Of a stretch of 25,129 nucleotides of DNA, positions 16,291-24,990 are shown piece by piece. Within the stretch, counting starts at the first letter, position 1. Every line of letters starts with the position of its first letter. This DNA comes from JBFXIE01 sp050176255 (GTDB lineage Bacteria > Pseudomonadota > Gammaproteobacteria > Burkholderiales > Burkholderiaceae_C). The translations under genes were made by a program, and so were the position numbers. The stretch lies in the NCBI RefSeq assembly GCF_050176255.1, contig NZ_JBFXIE010000046.1. One strand, given 5' to 3'. The notes beneath the pieces are model-generated. The model ran no database searches. It was not told the DNA's origin and saw nothing but the letters and a program-made list of their open reading frames with translations.

Positions 16291-17383
16291 TGGGTTCGGC
16301 GGATGCCCTGGCCTCGGCGCTGGCACGCGCCGCCGCCACCGCCTGGCCCAGCTCGATCACCGCCATGGCGTAGTAGCTGGACCAGTTGTAGCGCGTGACG
16401 GCATAAAAATTCTCGGTGCCGGCCACGTAGCTGGGTGCGGCGCTACCGTTTTGCAGCTCGACCAACGCCAGCGGGCCCGCGTGGCGCGCGCCGCCCTCCA
16501 GCAACTGTGCGCCCTGGTCGGCCATGCTGGCGGCACTGAAGGTGGGCAGGATGTCGGGCGCCAGCAGTGCGTCCAGCTGCGCGGTGGTGGTGTCCAGCGC
16601 CACCGGGTAGTGCGTGGGCATGCCGGTCTGCCAGCCGTGGCCGACGAAGTAGTTGGCCACCGATCCAATCGCATCGTGCGCGCTGCGCCACAGGTCGATG
16701 CGGCCGTCGCCGTCAAAGTCCACCGCATGGCGCGCCCAGCTCGACGGCATGAACTGCCCCAGGCCCATGGCCCCCGCGTAGCTGCCGCGCGGGGTGTGGG
16801 GGTCGATGCCCGTGCGATCCATCAGGGTCAGGAACTGCTCCAGCTCGCGCTGGAAGAACGCGCGGCGCTCGCCCGCACGCGGGTGGGCGTCGGGAAAGTC
16901 GAAGGCCAGCGTGGCCAGCGCGTCGATCACCTTGAAGCCGCCCATGTGCCGGCCGTACAGCGTCTCCACGCCGATGACGCCGACGATGATCTCGGCGGGC
17001 ACGCCGTAGTGGGCCTGCGCGCGCTCCAGCGCCGGGGCGTTGTCCTGCCAAAAGCGCAGACCGGCGCGGATGCGTACCGGCTCGACGAAGCGCGCGCGGT
17101 AGGCGGCCCAGTTTTTGGGCGTGCCTTTGGCGGGTGGAAGCACCAGGCGCGGCACCTGGGGCAGCAGCCGTGCCTGGCCAATGGCCTGGCGCACCCATTC
17201 ACGGTCCAGGCCGCGGCGTCCGGCCAGGTCGTCGGCGAACTGCATGGCCTGAGGGCGCTGCGCGTAGTAATGGGCGGTTGCCGTCTTGGAGGCAGGTTTT
17301 CTGGGGGTGTTTTGGGCTATGGCGCTTATGGATAAAGCGCTGGAAGCTATGAAAAGTGTAGCTTTTGCAAGGGTGCGGATCAT
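16277..17383 (-). CDS. mltB: MltB-type lytic murein transglycosylase
   Basis: This enzyme cleaves the MurNAc-GlcNAc bond of peptidoglycan to form 1,6-anhydroMurNAc ends in the periplasm. It has 368 aa. The signal peptide (residues 1-23, ATLFIASSALSISAIA then Q) has no lipobox, so it is soluble or secreted rather than a lipoprotein like E. coli MltB. The SLT_2/MltB domain includes ALERAQAHYGVPAEIIVGVI, catalytic Glu140 in GVETLYGRHMG, FPDAHPRAGERRAFFQRELE, RGSYAGAMGLGQFMPSSW and VDFDGDGRIDLW. No C-terminal peptidoglycan-binding domain is present; the tail is Ala/Glu-rich. The ATG overlaps the TgpA stop as ATGA, so translation is probably coupled to it. The coding region for about residues 5-24 of the signal peptide coincides with repeat copy f. 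The tail overlaps the DUF2242 gene by 14 bases on the opposite strand. Confidence 0.95.
   Translation of the reverse strand: MIRTLAKATLFIASSALSISAIAQNTPRKPASKTATAHYYAQRPQAMQFADDLAGRRGLDREWVRQAIGQARLLPQVPRLVLPPAKGTPKNWAAYRARFVEPVRIRAGLRFWQDNAPALERAQAHYGVPAEIIVGVIGVETLYGRHMGGFKVIDALATLAFDFPDAHPRAGERRAFFQRELEQFLTLMDRTGIDPHTPRGSYAGAMGLGQFMPSSWARHAVDFDGDGRIDLWRSAHDAIGSVANYFVGHGWQTGMPTHYPVALDTTTAQLDALLAPDILPTFSAASMADQGAQLLEGGARHAGPLALVELQNGSAAPSYVAGTENFYAVTRYNWSSYYAMAVIELGQAVAAARASAEARASAEPITAP
17311..17369 (+). repeat. Bipartite palindromic repeat, copy f (encodes the MltB signal peptide)
   Basis: GGCTATGGCGCTTATGGATA, then AAGCGCTGGAAGCTATGAAA, then AGTGTAGCTTTTGC matches the consensus on the plus strand, with both arms intact. 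The mltB gene is read from the opposite strand across the whole element. Confidence 0.8.
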
Positions 17384-19491
17384 GAATCGGGTGCGTCTGG
17401 AGTGAAAGGCGCTTTGGTCGTCTTCGGCGTTCCGGGGCTTTGCGCAGCCGGCGCCGCAGGCCAGGGCAGGCGGCGCAGTTCGCGCTGCAGGTCTGCCAAA
17501 GCAGCTTGGGGCTGGGGGGCGTAGCGGGCTTGCTCTACGCGCAGCAGCCACTGCGCGGCGGCCTCGGCCTGCGCGCCCAATGCGGCGCGGGCCTGCTGGG
17601 CCATGGCGCGCGGCGGCAGGTGGGGCGGCAGCGGCAGACCGGCGCGCGTCAGCCGGTCGCGGGCCTGCAGCAGCAGGCGCTGCCAGGGGTCGTGGCGGCG
17701 GCGCTCCCACAGGGCCCAGCCCGCGCCGATGGCGGCGGCCAGCGCGGCCAGCAGGCCCATCAGGCGCACCAGATCCTGCCAGCTGGGCGACTGCAGGCCC
17801 AGCTGCTTGAGCAGGTCCATCTGGCGCCCCTGGGTGTAGTTCAGCACCCACTGGTTCCAGCTGTTGTTCACGGCTTCCCACACGGCGCGCAGGTTCTGCA
17901 CCAGCGTGGGGCTGACGACGGCATCCATCGCGGTGCCGAACACGCCGCGCGGCGCCTGCAGCCGCTGAAATTGCCCGATGCGCCCGGGCGACACGGCGCC
18001 CGTGGGGTCCACGCGCACCCAGCCGCGGCCGTCCAGCCAGACCTCGGCCCAGGCGTGGGCGTCGCTCTGGCGCACGGTCCAGTAACCGTCGATCTCGTTC
18101 ATCTGCCCGCCCTGGTAGCCGGTGACGATGCGCGAGGGCACGTCCAGCGCGCGCATCAGCACCACGAAGGCCGAGGCGATGTGCTCGCAAAAACCTTGCT
18201 TGCGGTCAAACCAGAACTCGTCGGCCGTGTGCTCGCCATACACGCCGGGCTCTAGCGTGTAGGTGTAGCCGCCACGGGCCAGGCGCTGCAGCGCTGCATC
18301 CACATAGGCCTGCGCGCCGCGGGCGGCCACCTGCGCGGCCAGTTGCGGGTCGGCCTGCATCTGCGTGGCCAGGGCCAGGGTGCGGGGGTTTTTCTCAGCA
18401 GGCAGCTGCACGTAGCCTTGCATTTGCGCGGTGCGGCGCTCGGGGCCATGGGTGAAGCGCAGGTGGCTGGCTGCGCGGTAGCGCAGCACGCTGGCAATGG
18501 GGCGGCTGGCCAGCCATTGCAGCTCGGGCGACATCATGGCCCGGGTGCCCGGGGGCAGATCGGGGCGGTCTTGCGCGGCGTCTAGCGTCAGCAGCCAGGG
18601 CCGGCGGTTGGGCTCCAGCGTGACCTCGTAGCGCAGGGGTTCGCCCTGCACCTGCAGATTGGCGGGCGTGGGGTCGGCCCAGGTGATGCCGCGCGCCTCG
18701 GGCTGCGACAGCGCATACCAGTCGTGCCCATTGAAGGCCGTGAGCACCGGGCCGCGAAAGTACAGGCTGCCTTGCGGCGGCGGGGCACCGCCCGGGGTGT
18801 CAAAGCGCACGCGCATGGCCACGCTGTCGTCCAGCACCAAAGAGGCCATGCTGCCGATGCTCATCTCGCTCGACAGGCCGCTGCGCCCGGCGCGCGCATC
18901 GTCGGGCACGCCCCACAGCGGCGCCATGCGCGGAAACAGCACAAACAGCGCCACCATGATGGGCGCGCCCAGCAGCGCCATGCGCGCGGCCGTGCGCATC
19001 GGCACCGTGAGCGGCGGCCGGCCCACCGGCATGTGGGCGTTGACCAGCGCCGTCAGCAGCCCCAGCAGCGCCACCAGCATGGCAGCGGCCGTGGGTAGCG
19101 ATTGCGAGAAAAAGAAGTTGGCCAGCAGCGTGAAAAAGCCCAGGAAGAACACCACCATGGCGTCGCGCCGCGCGCGCAGCTCCAGCGTCTTGAGCGCCAG
19201 CAGCAGCACGATCAGCGTCACGCCCGCATCGCGCCCGACGATGGTGCGGTGCGACAGCAGGGTGAGCGCCACCGCCAGCGCCAGCAGGGCGCCGATCAGC
19301 CAGCGCCCCGGCAGCGCGCGCCCCTGCACCGCCAGCCAGCCGCGCCAGGCCAGCAGCGCGGCCGTCAGCACGCTGGTCCACGCGGGCAGGTGCGGCGCCA
19401 GCGGCGCCACGCAGCAGGCCACCACGGCCAGCAGAAACAGCGTGTCGCGCGCCTCGCGCGGCAGGTGGGAAAGCCGTTGCGACAGTTTCAT
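17380..19491 (-). CDS. tgpA: TgpA-like membrane transglutaminase (DUF3488 plus transglutaminase core)
   Basis: This is a 703-aa membrane protein related to Pseudomonas TgpA, a periplasmic transglutaminase-like protein important for growth. About six helices fill residues 15-205 (DTLFLLAVVACCVAPLAPHL, AMVVFFLGFFTLLANFFF, MALLGAPIMVALFVLFPRMA). Then comes a periplasmic region with the transglutaminase core. The catalytic triad is visible as Cys435 in KQGFCEHIASAF, His479 in SDAHAWAEVWLD and Asp495 in RVDPTGAVSPGR. One more helix lies near residues 575-595 (LMGLLAALAAAIGAGWALW). The cytosolic C-terminal part (DUF4129-like, RLTRAGLPLPPHLPPRAMAQ) closes the protein. The gene follows the DUF58 gene after 127 bases that hold repeat copy g, and overlaps mltB by ATGA. 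The MoxR-DUF58-transglutaminase order is the usual one for this family; its substrate is unknown. Confidence 0.93.
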   Translation of the reverse strand: MKLSQRLSHLPREARDTLFLLAVVACCVAPLAPHLPAWTSVLTAALLAWRGWLAVQGRALPGRWLIGALLALAVALTLLSHRTIVGRDAGVTLIVLLLALKTLELRARRDAMVVFFLGFFTLLANFFFSQSLPTAAAMLVALLGLLTALVNAHMPVGRPPLTVPMRTAARMALLGAPIMVALFVLFPRMAPLWGVPDDARAGRSGLSSEMSIGSMASLVLDDSVAMRVRFDTPGGAPPPQGSLYFRGPVLTAFNGHDWYALSQPEARGITWADPTPANLQVQGEPLRYEVTLEPNRRPWLLTLDAAQDRPDLPPGTRAMMSPELQWLASRPIASVLRYRAASHLRFTHGPERRTAQMQGYVQLPAEKNPRTLALATQMQADPQLAAQVAARGAQAYVDAALQRLARGGYTYTLEPGVYGEHTADEFWFDRKQGFCEHIASAFVVLMRALDVPSRIVTGYQGGQMNEIDGYWTVRQSDAHAWAEVWLDGRGWVRVDPTGAVSPGRIGQFQRLQAPRGVFGTAMDAVVSPTLVQNLRAVWEAVNNSWNQWVLNYTQGRQMDLLKQLGLQSPSWQDLVRLMGLLAALAAAIGAGWALWERRRHDPWQRLLLQARDRLTRAGLPLPPHLPPRAMAQQARAALGAQAEAAAQWLLRVEQARYAPQPQAALADLQRELRRLPWPAAPAAQSPGTPKTTKAPFTPDAPDS

Positions 19492-19538
19492 GGCAGGGCG
19501 GCGCAGTACGGGCGCGGGGGGCGCGGATGCGCAATTGC

Positions 19539-19600
19539 GCTATTAATTAAATAGCTTCTTGCGCTTGTATTGATTGGGCTGGAGGCTGATTTCATCATTA
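19539..19600 (-). repeat. Bipartite palindromic repeat, copy g (between DUF58 and tgpA)
   Basis: On the minus strand it reads CAGCCTCCAGCCCAATCAAT, then ACAAGCGCAAGAAGC, then TATTTAATTAATAGCGC. GCTAT...ATAGC forms a perfect arm pair (GCTATTTAATTAATAGC). The element is within the putative operon, in the 127-bp gap, and has no strong GC stem before a U-tract, so read-through is plausible. Confidence 0.75.
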
Positions 19601-19618
19601 ACGAGCGGAATGGATGGT

Positions 19619-20659
19619 TCAGCACAGCGCCAGTGCCTCCAGGCAGCGGCGCTGGTGTGCGGCGCCGCTGTCGGGGGCGATCTCGCGGCCGGGCAGGCGC
19701 AGGCCGTATTCGACGCCCAGGCGGTCGGCCTGCAGCACCCAGGCCGTCAGGCGCGACAGGCGGGCCTCGGGGTCTTGCAGGCCGGTGGCGGCGGCGTCCA
19801 GCCAAAGCTCGTTGCGCTGCGCCTGCTGGGTGTCGCGGCTGACCAGGTCGTCGGTGCCGGTGGCCAGCGACTTGGCGGCCTTCTTCCAGACCACCAGCTT
19901 GAGCGGGTCACCGCGCCGGTAGGCGCGCACGCCGTCAAATTCACCCATGCCGCGCGCGGGCGCCTGGCCGCTGCTGCCCGCGCGCGGCTGGCCGGGCGGC
20001 AGGGGCGGCGCGGGTAGCTCGGGGCGCGGATAGACCAGCACCTGCGCCGCGGGCCGCCACAGCGTCCACACGCGAAAGGTGCCCAGCGGGTAGCGGGTCT
20101 GCGCCATCAGCACCGGCACGCTTTGCAGGCCGCGGCGCGCGGGCTGGAAGGCCACCTGCACCGTGGCGCTGCTTTGGCCGGGCACGTCGGTCCAGGCCCA
20201 GTCGGTGGCGTGGCCGTCGCCGCGCACGGCCACGGCGATGCCGTAGCGAGTGCCCTGCCGCGGGTTGGTCAACTGCACCTGCAGCAGCGCGCCTGCGCCC
20301 AGAAACTGCGGCTCGGGCGGCGCCAGGTGCAGCGTCAGCCCGCGCAGCGTGGCGTGGCACAGGTGCATGCCCACGGCCGCGCTGCCGGCCAGCAAGAAGG
20401 TGAGCAGATAGCCCAGGTTGAGCTGGAAGTTGATCGACGCCACCAGCAGCACCAGCAGCGTGAGCGCCAGCATCCAGCCCGAGCCCGTGGGCAGGATGTA
20501 CACATTGCGCTGGGTCAGCGCGAGCGTGTCGGTGCATGGCAGGCGCGCCAGCCACCAGCGCTGCCAGCGGGCGGCGATGCCGCCCAAGGGTCTGCGCCAG
20601 GATGTGCGTTGCGCGCCAGCGGCCGCGGGCGGCGTGGCGTGCTCGTAAGTTGCGGACAT
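19619..20659 (-). CDS. DUF58 domain protein
   Basis: This is a 346-aa protein of the DUF58 family, which regularly accompanies MoxR ATPases and transglutaminase-like membrane proteins. Two adjacent membrane helices lie at about residues 61-76 (GWMLALTLLVLLVASI) and 83-100 (GYLLTFLLAGSAAVGMHL). A beta-rich region contains the TRYPLGTFRVW motif (about 188-198). The DUF58 hallmark EFDGVRAYRRGDPLKLVVWK spans residues 240-259. The C-terminal part may adopt a von Willebrand-A-like fold, as in relatives. The start lies 4 bp after the moxR stop, implying one transcript. The exact role is not established; it is thought to work with the AAA+ partner on envelope proteins. Confidence 0.9.
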   Translation of the reverse strand: MSATYEHATPPAAAGAQRTSWRRPLGGIAARWQRWWLARLPCTDTLALTQRNVYILPTGSGWMLALTLLVLLVASINFQLNLGYLLTFLLAGSAAVGMHLCHATLRGLTLHLAPPEPQFLGAGALLQVQLTNPRQGTRYGIAVAVRGDGHATDWAWTDVPGQSSATVQVAFQPARRGLQSVPVLMAQTRYPLGTFRVWTLWRPAAQVLVYPRPELPAPPLPPGQPRAGSSGQAPARGMGEFDGVRAYRRGDPLKLVVWKKAAKSLATGTDDLVSRDTQQAQRNELWLDAAATGLQDPEARLSRLTAWVLQADRLGVEYGLRLPGREIAPDSGAAHQRRCLEALALC

Positions 20660-20663
20660 GCTG

Positions 20664-21584
<921 letters not shown>

Positions 21585-21622
21585 GGCACGACGTTATCCC
21601 AAAAACGATAGAGACACGGGCA
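21585..21622. promoter_or_regulatory. 38-bp divergent promoter region, moxR / deacetylase-like gene
   Basis: Only 38 bases separate the two divergent ATGs. On the minus strand GATAAC ends eight bases before the moxR ATG. On the plus strand GATAG followed by GAGACACGGG precedes the deacetylase ATG, with no strong ribosome site. Control elements must overlap each other or extend into the coding regions. Confidence 0.4.
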
Positions 21623-22582
21623 ATGACAGCGAGCAAGACAGGCTTTTTCACCCATCGGGACTGTTCCATGCATGAGATGGGGCCGGGACACCCTGAATGC
21701 CCGGCACGGCTCGATGCCATTCACGATCGCTTGCTGGTGAGCGGCGTGGCCGACCTGCTCGATCACCGCGAGGCGCCGCTGGCCCCGCTGGCCGACCTGG
21801 AACTGGCCCACGACCGCATGCACATTGCCGCGCTGCGTGGCTTGTCGGACTGGCTGATCGAGGAAGAGCTGGCCGGCGGCCCGCCCCTTGTGCAGGTGGA
21901 TACCGACACCTCCATGAACCGCCACACCTGGAAGGCGGCCCTGCGCTCTGCGGGTGCCGCGCTGGCAGCCACCGACGCGGTGATTGCTGGCGAGCTGGAG
22001 AACGCCTTTTGCAGCGTGCGCCCCCCCGGTCACCACGCCACGCGCACCAAGGCCATGGGGTTTTGCTTCTTCAACAACGTGGCCGTGGCGGCCAAGTACG
22101 CGCTGCAGCGTCACAACCTCAAGCGCGTGGCGGTGGTGGACTTTGACGTGCACCACGGCAACGGCACCGAAGACATCCTGGCTGGCGACGAGCGCGCGCT
22201 GATGGTCAGCATCTTCCAGCACCCGTTCTACCCCTACAGCGGCGACCAGAATCCGGCACCCAACATGCTCAATGTGCCCGTGCCGGCCTACACCAAGGGC
22301 ATGGACGTGCGCGACATTGTCGAGATGATGTGGATACCGCGCCTGGAAGCCTTCAAGCCCGAGATGATCTTCATCAGCGCCGGTTTTGACGCGCACCGCG
22401 ACGACGACATGGGCCAGCTCAGCCTCAACGAGCAGGACTACACCTGGATCACCATGCGCATCAAGGACGTGGCCCGGCGTTTTTCCGGCGGGCGCATCGT
22501 CTCGTGTCTGGAGGGCGGCTACGTAATGGGCCCGCTCGCGCGCAGCGTCGAGGCGCATGTGCGCGTGCTTGCCGACCTTTGA
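21623..22582 (+). CDS. Histone-deacetylase-family (class II-like, zinc) hydrolase
   Basis: This is a zinc-dependent amidohydrolase of the arginase/deacetylase fold, 319 aa. Bacterial members act on acetylated polyamines or proteins, or in acetoin use. All catalytic residues are visible: the His137-His138 pair in VRPPGHHATRTKAMGFCFFN, zinc ligands Asp175 and His177 in DFDVHHGNGTEDIL and Asp256 in SAGFDAHRDDDMGQ, and Tyr300 in CLEGGYVMG. The N-terminus HEMGPGHPECPARLDAI is typical of the class II-like subfamily. I chose the ATG at 21623, since MTASKTGFFTHRDCSMHEMG fits the family start. The in-frame ATG at 21575 would overlap the divergent moxR gene. It is not obviously in an operon with the next gene (75-bp gap). 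Substrate unknown. Confidence 0.94.
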   Translation: MTASKTGFFTHRDCSMHEMGPGHPECPARLDAIHDRLLVSGVADLLDHREAPLAPLADLELAHDRMHIAALRGLSDWLIEEELAGGPPLVQVDTDTSMNRHTWKAALRSAGAALAATDAVIAGELENAFCSVRPPGHHATRTKAMGFCFFNNVAVAAKYALQRHNLKRVAVVDFDVHHGNGTEDILAGDERALMVSIFQHPFYPYSGDQNPAPNMLNVPVPAYTKGMDVRDIVEMMWIPRLEAFKPEMIFISAGFDAHRDDDMGQLSLNEQDYTWITMRIKDVARRFSGGRIVSCLEGGYVMGPLARSVEAHVRVLADL

Positions 22583-22657
22583 GCGTCCCGCGCCGCAGTG
22601 CCTGCGCGCCCGCGGGCCGTGCGTTTTCAGTTTTCTGCCATTGAGTAACTACACCTT

Positions 22658-23461
22658 ATGACTTCGATCACCACCACGGCGCCCGGCACCGGCCCCCTGC
22701 GCGTGCAGCGCGACAGCCGCGGCGTGGTCACGCTGACGCTTGACGACGCCCCCCGCTTCAACGCCCTGGGCCACGACATGCTGGCCGCGCTGCAGCAGGC
22801 GCTGGACGGTGTAGCGCGCGACGAGACCGTGCGCGTGGTGGTGCTGGCCGCCACCGGCAAGGCCTTTTGCGCAGGTCACAACCTCAAGGACATGGCGGCC
22901 AACCCTGATCTGGCCTGGTACCAGCGCCTGTTTGCCCAGTGCAGCCGCATGATGCTCAGCATCCACAAGCTGCCGGTGCCGGTGATCGCGCGCGTGCACG
23001 GCATGGCCACGGCGGCAGGTTGCCAGCTGGTGGCCCAGTGCGACCTGGCCGTGGCCAGCGACACGGCCAGCTTTGCCACCAGCGGCATCCACTACGGCCT
23101 TTTCTGCGCCACGCCCAGCGTGCCGCTGGTGCGCAACGTGCCGGTCAAGCGGGCGATGGAGATGTTGCTGACAGGCGACTTCATCGATGCGCGCACCGCG
23201 CTGGATCAGGGGCTGGTCAACCGCGTGGTGCCGCCCGAGGCGCTGGACGCCGAGGTCGAATCCCTGGTGCAGTCCATCTTGCAAAAGCCCCGCGTGGCCG
23301 TGGCCCTGGGCAAGGCGCTGGTGTACCAGCAGCGCGAACTGGGGCTGGAGGCCGCCTACCAGCTGGCCGGCCAGGTCATGGCCGTCAACATGATGGACGA
23401 AGCCGCGCAAGAGGGCGCGCGTGCTTTTGCCGAAAAGCGCATTCCCGCATGGAAGGTTTGA
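22658..23461 (+). CDS. Enoyl-CoA hydratase/isomerase family protein, ECHDC3-like
   Basis: This is a crotonase-fold protein of 267 aa that fits the ECHDC3-like subgroup. The CoA-binding and oxyanion-hole segments are present (TGKAFCAGHNLKDMAA, about residues 66-81; VHGMATAAGCQLVAQCDLAV, 113-132). The two glutamates that catalyse hydration in rat enoyl-CoA hydratase (Glu144, Glu164) are replaced here by Gln123 and Gly143. It is therefore unlikely to be a normal hydratase. The subgroup mark GIHYGLFCATPSVPLVRNVP follows, then KRAMEMLLTGDFIDARTALD. It may act as an isomerase, hydrolase or non-catalytic acyl-CoA binder. The MscS gene begins at or just inside its 3' end, which suggests co-transcription. 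A TAACTA box (22646-22651) seven bases before the ATG could be another leaderless-type -10. Confidence 0.9.
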   Translation: MTSITTTAPGTGPLRVQRDSRGVVTLTLDDAPRFNALGHDMLAALQQALDGVARDETVRVVVLAATGKAFCAGHNLKDMAANPDLAWYQRLFAQCSRMMLSIHKLPVPVIARVHGMATAAGCQLVAQCDLAVASDTASFATSGIHYGLFCATPSVPLVRNVPVKRAMEMLLTGDFIDARTALDQGLVNRVVPPEALDAEVESLVQSILQKPRVAVALGKALVYQQRELGLEAAYQLAGQVMAVNMMDEAAQEGARAFAEKRIPAWKV

Positions 23462-23484
23462 TTCCTGTGCAATCCGGTTCTCTG

Positions 23485-24795
23485 ATGTTTGACGACTTAC
23501 GGCAATGGGCTCGGTCTTTTGCGCAGACCACGGTATTGACGGAGCTGGCGGCCCTGGCCTTGTGCGTGGTTGTGGCCTGGTTCGTGGTTTCTGGCTTGCG
23601 CCGCGCGCTGCACCGTGATCCGTCGCGTTCCATCCTGTTCGGCGCCAAGGTGTTTGACGGCGTGCTGTTTCCCTTGACCTTGCTGGGCCTGGGCTACCTG
23701 GCGCGCACGGTGCTTGCGCAGTGGATGCCCCTGGCGGCGTTCAAGGTGGTCATTCCGGTGCTCATTTCGCTGGTGGTGATCCGCGTGGGGGTCAAGGTGC
23801 TGCAGGCGGCTTTTCCCCAGTCGGCCTGGGTGCGGCCGATCGAGCGCACCATCTCGTGGCTGGCTTGGCTGGGCATGGTGCTGTGGGTGACGGGCCTGCT
23901 GCCGCTGGTGCTGCAGCAGCTTGACGAAATCACCTGGAAGGTGGGCACAAGCACGCTGTCGGTGCGCACCATGATCGAGGGCTTCGTGACGGCCTGCGCC
24001 GTGCTGATCCTGACGCTGTGGATCTCCTCGACCATCGAGTCGCGTCTGCTGCGCTCGGTCACGGGCAGTGAGCTGTCGGTGCGCAAGGCGCTCAGCAATG
24101 CGGCGCGCGCGCTGCTGATGTTCGTGGGGCTGATCCTGGCTCTTTCGACCGTGGGCATTGACCTCACGGCCCTGTCGGTGCTGGGCGGCGCCGTGGGCGT
24201 GGGCATCGGCTTTGGCCTGCAGAAACTGGCGGCCAATTATGTGAGTGGGTTCGTCATCCTGGCTGAGCGCAGCGTGCGCATTGGCGACAACGTGCGCGTG
24301 GATGGGTTCGAGGGCCGCATCACCGACATCACCGGGCGCTACACGGTGATTCGCTCGGGCGTGGGGCGCGAATCCATCGTGCCCAACGAGATGCTGATCA
24401 CCCAGCGCGTGGAAAACCTCTCGCTGGCCGATCCGCGTGTCTGGCTGTCCACGGTGGTCAACGTGGGGTACGACAGTGATGTCGATCTGGTCATGCGTCT
24501 GCTGCGCGATGCTGCCCTGGTCAACCCGCGCGTGCTGCGCGAGCCGGGGCCGTCGGTGGCGCTGTCGGCGTTTGGCGCGGACGGGCTGGAGTTCACCGTG
24601 GGTTTTTGGATTGCCGACCCGGAAAACGGGGCGCTCGTTTTGCGCTCGGACATCAATCTTGCCATTCTGGCGGCGCTGCGTGCTCACGGTATCGACATTC
24701 CGTATCCACAGCGCGTTGTGCATGTGCGGCCGCAAGTGCAGCCCGCGTCTGGTCAAGAGGGTGGCTCGCCGCCAGGTGCTGTATCCGTCGCGTGA
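23485..24795 (+). CDS. mscS: MscS-family mechanosensitive ion channel
   Basis: This is a small-conductance mechanosensitive channel of the cytoplasmic membrane, which releases solutes on hypo-osmotic shock. It has 436 aa from the ATG at 23485. About five helices precede the pore (VLTELAALALCVVVAWFVVS, FKVVIPVLISLVVIRVGVKV, WLAWLGMVLWVTGLLPLVL, FVTACAVLILTLWISSTIE, LLMFVGLILALSTVGIDLTA). The pore-lining TM3 is the Gly/Ala-rich SVLGGAVGVGIGFGLQKLAA (residues 231-250). It is followed by the beta domain (ERSVRIGDNVRVDGFEGRIT, VPNEMLITQRVENLSL) and an alpha/beta domain. It is longer at the N-terminus than E. coli MscS (286 aa). Alternative in-frame starts are GTG 23467 and ATG 23449; the latter overlaps the crotonase gene by 13 bases and has no clear advantage. 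The frame further upstream is a shadow of the crotonase gene. Confidence 0.92.
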   Translation: MFDDLRQWARSFAQTTVLTELAALALCVVVAWFVVSGLRRALHRDPSRSILFGAKVFDGVLFPLTLLGLGYLARTVLAQWMPLAAFKVVIPVLISLVVIRVGVKVLQAAFPQSAWVRPIERTISWLAWLGMVLWVTGLLPLVLQQLDEITWKVGTSTLSVRTMIEGFVTACAVLILTLWISSTIESRLLRSVTGSELSVRKALSNAARALLMFVGLILALSTVGIDLTALSVLGGAVGVGIGFGLQKLAANYVSGFVILAERSVRIGDNVRVDGFEGRITDITGRYTVIRSGVGRESIVPNEMLITQRVENLSLADPRVWLSTVVNVGYDSDVDLVMRLLRDAALVNPRVLREPGPSVALSAFGADGLEFTVGFWIADPENGALVLRSDINLAILAALRAHGIDIPYPQRVVHVRPQVQPASGQEGGSPPGAVSVA

Positions 24796-24909
24796 TCTGC
24801 GGTTGGGGGGGCTGGCGTTGCCCCACGGCAGGCGGCACGGGTGCGATTTTGAGCACGCGCGCTGCGCTGTAATCAAAAAAGCACAATCGTTCTTTTTTTG
24901 CGTGTTTCT

Positions 24910-24940
24910 TTGACGGGTTTGTTGCACCGCGCAATAGAAT
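24910..24940 (+). promoter_or_regulatory. Probable sigma-70 promoter of etfB
   Basis: TTGACG (24910-24915) and TAGAAT (24935-24940) are separated by 19 bases, which is longer than ideal. The implied transcription start is near 24947, giving a leader of about 44 bases with a good ribosome site. Confidence 0.5.
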
Positions 24941-24947
24941 CAGTTGG

Positions 24948-24963
24948 TTTACGTAAACGTCAA
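24948..24963. promoter_or_regulatory. Palindromic operator candidate at the etfB transcription start
   Basis: TTTACGTAAACGTCAA contains a perfect 10-bp palindrome, TTTACGTAAA, and a 16-bp imperfect one (12 of 16 positions symmetric). It lies immediately downstream of the -10 box, the usual place for a repressor. The TTTACGT / ACGTNAA half-sites resemble what I recall for LiuR-type regulators of branched-chain amino acid and acyl-CoA catabolism. This is inference from memory. Confidence 0.45.
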
Positions 24964-24980
24964 TAGACCCGTCATTCTCT

Positions 24981-24985
24981 AGGAG
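24981..24985 (+). promoter_or_regulatory. Ribosome-binding site of etfB
   Basis: AGGAG lies five bases before the ATG at 24991, the best canonical site in the window. Confidence 0.8.
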
Positions 24986-24990
24986 CAGCT

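Noticed and set aside
22608..22617. GCCCGCGGGC palindrome between the deacetylase and crotonase genes
   Set aside because: It has no loop, so it cannot form a long hairpin, and the T-rich tract follows too far away. Such palindromes are common at high GC.
22939..23484. Extension of the mscS frame upstream into the crotonase gene
   Set aside because: Those codons are a shadow of the crotonase reading frame. The channel's first helix begins just after the ATG at 23485.
24874..24900. A/T stem CAAAAAAG...CTTTTTT after mscS as a terminator
   Set aside because: The stem has one G-C pair and six A-U pairs around a 10-nt loop, too weak for an intrinsic terminator. It may be chance A/T-rich DNA before the etfB promoter.
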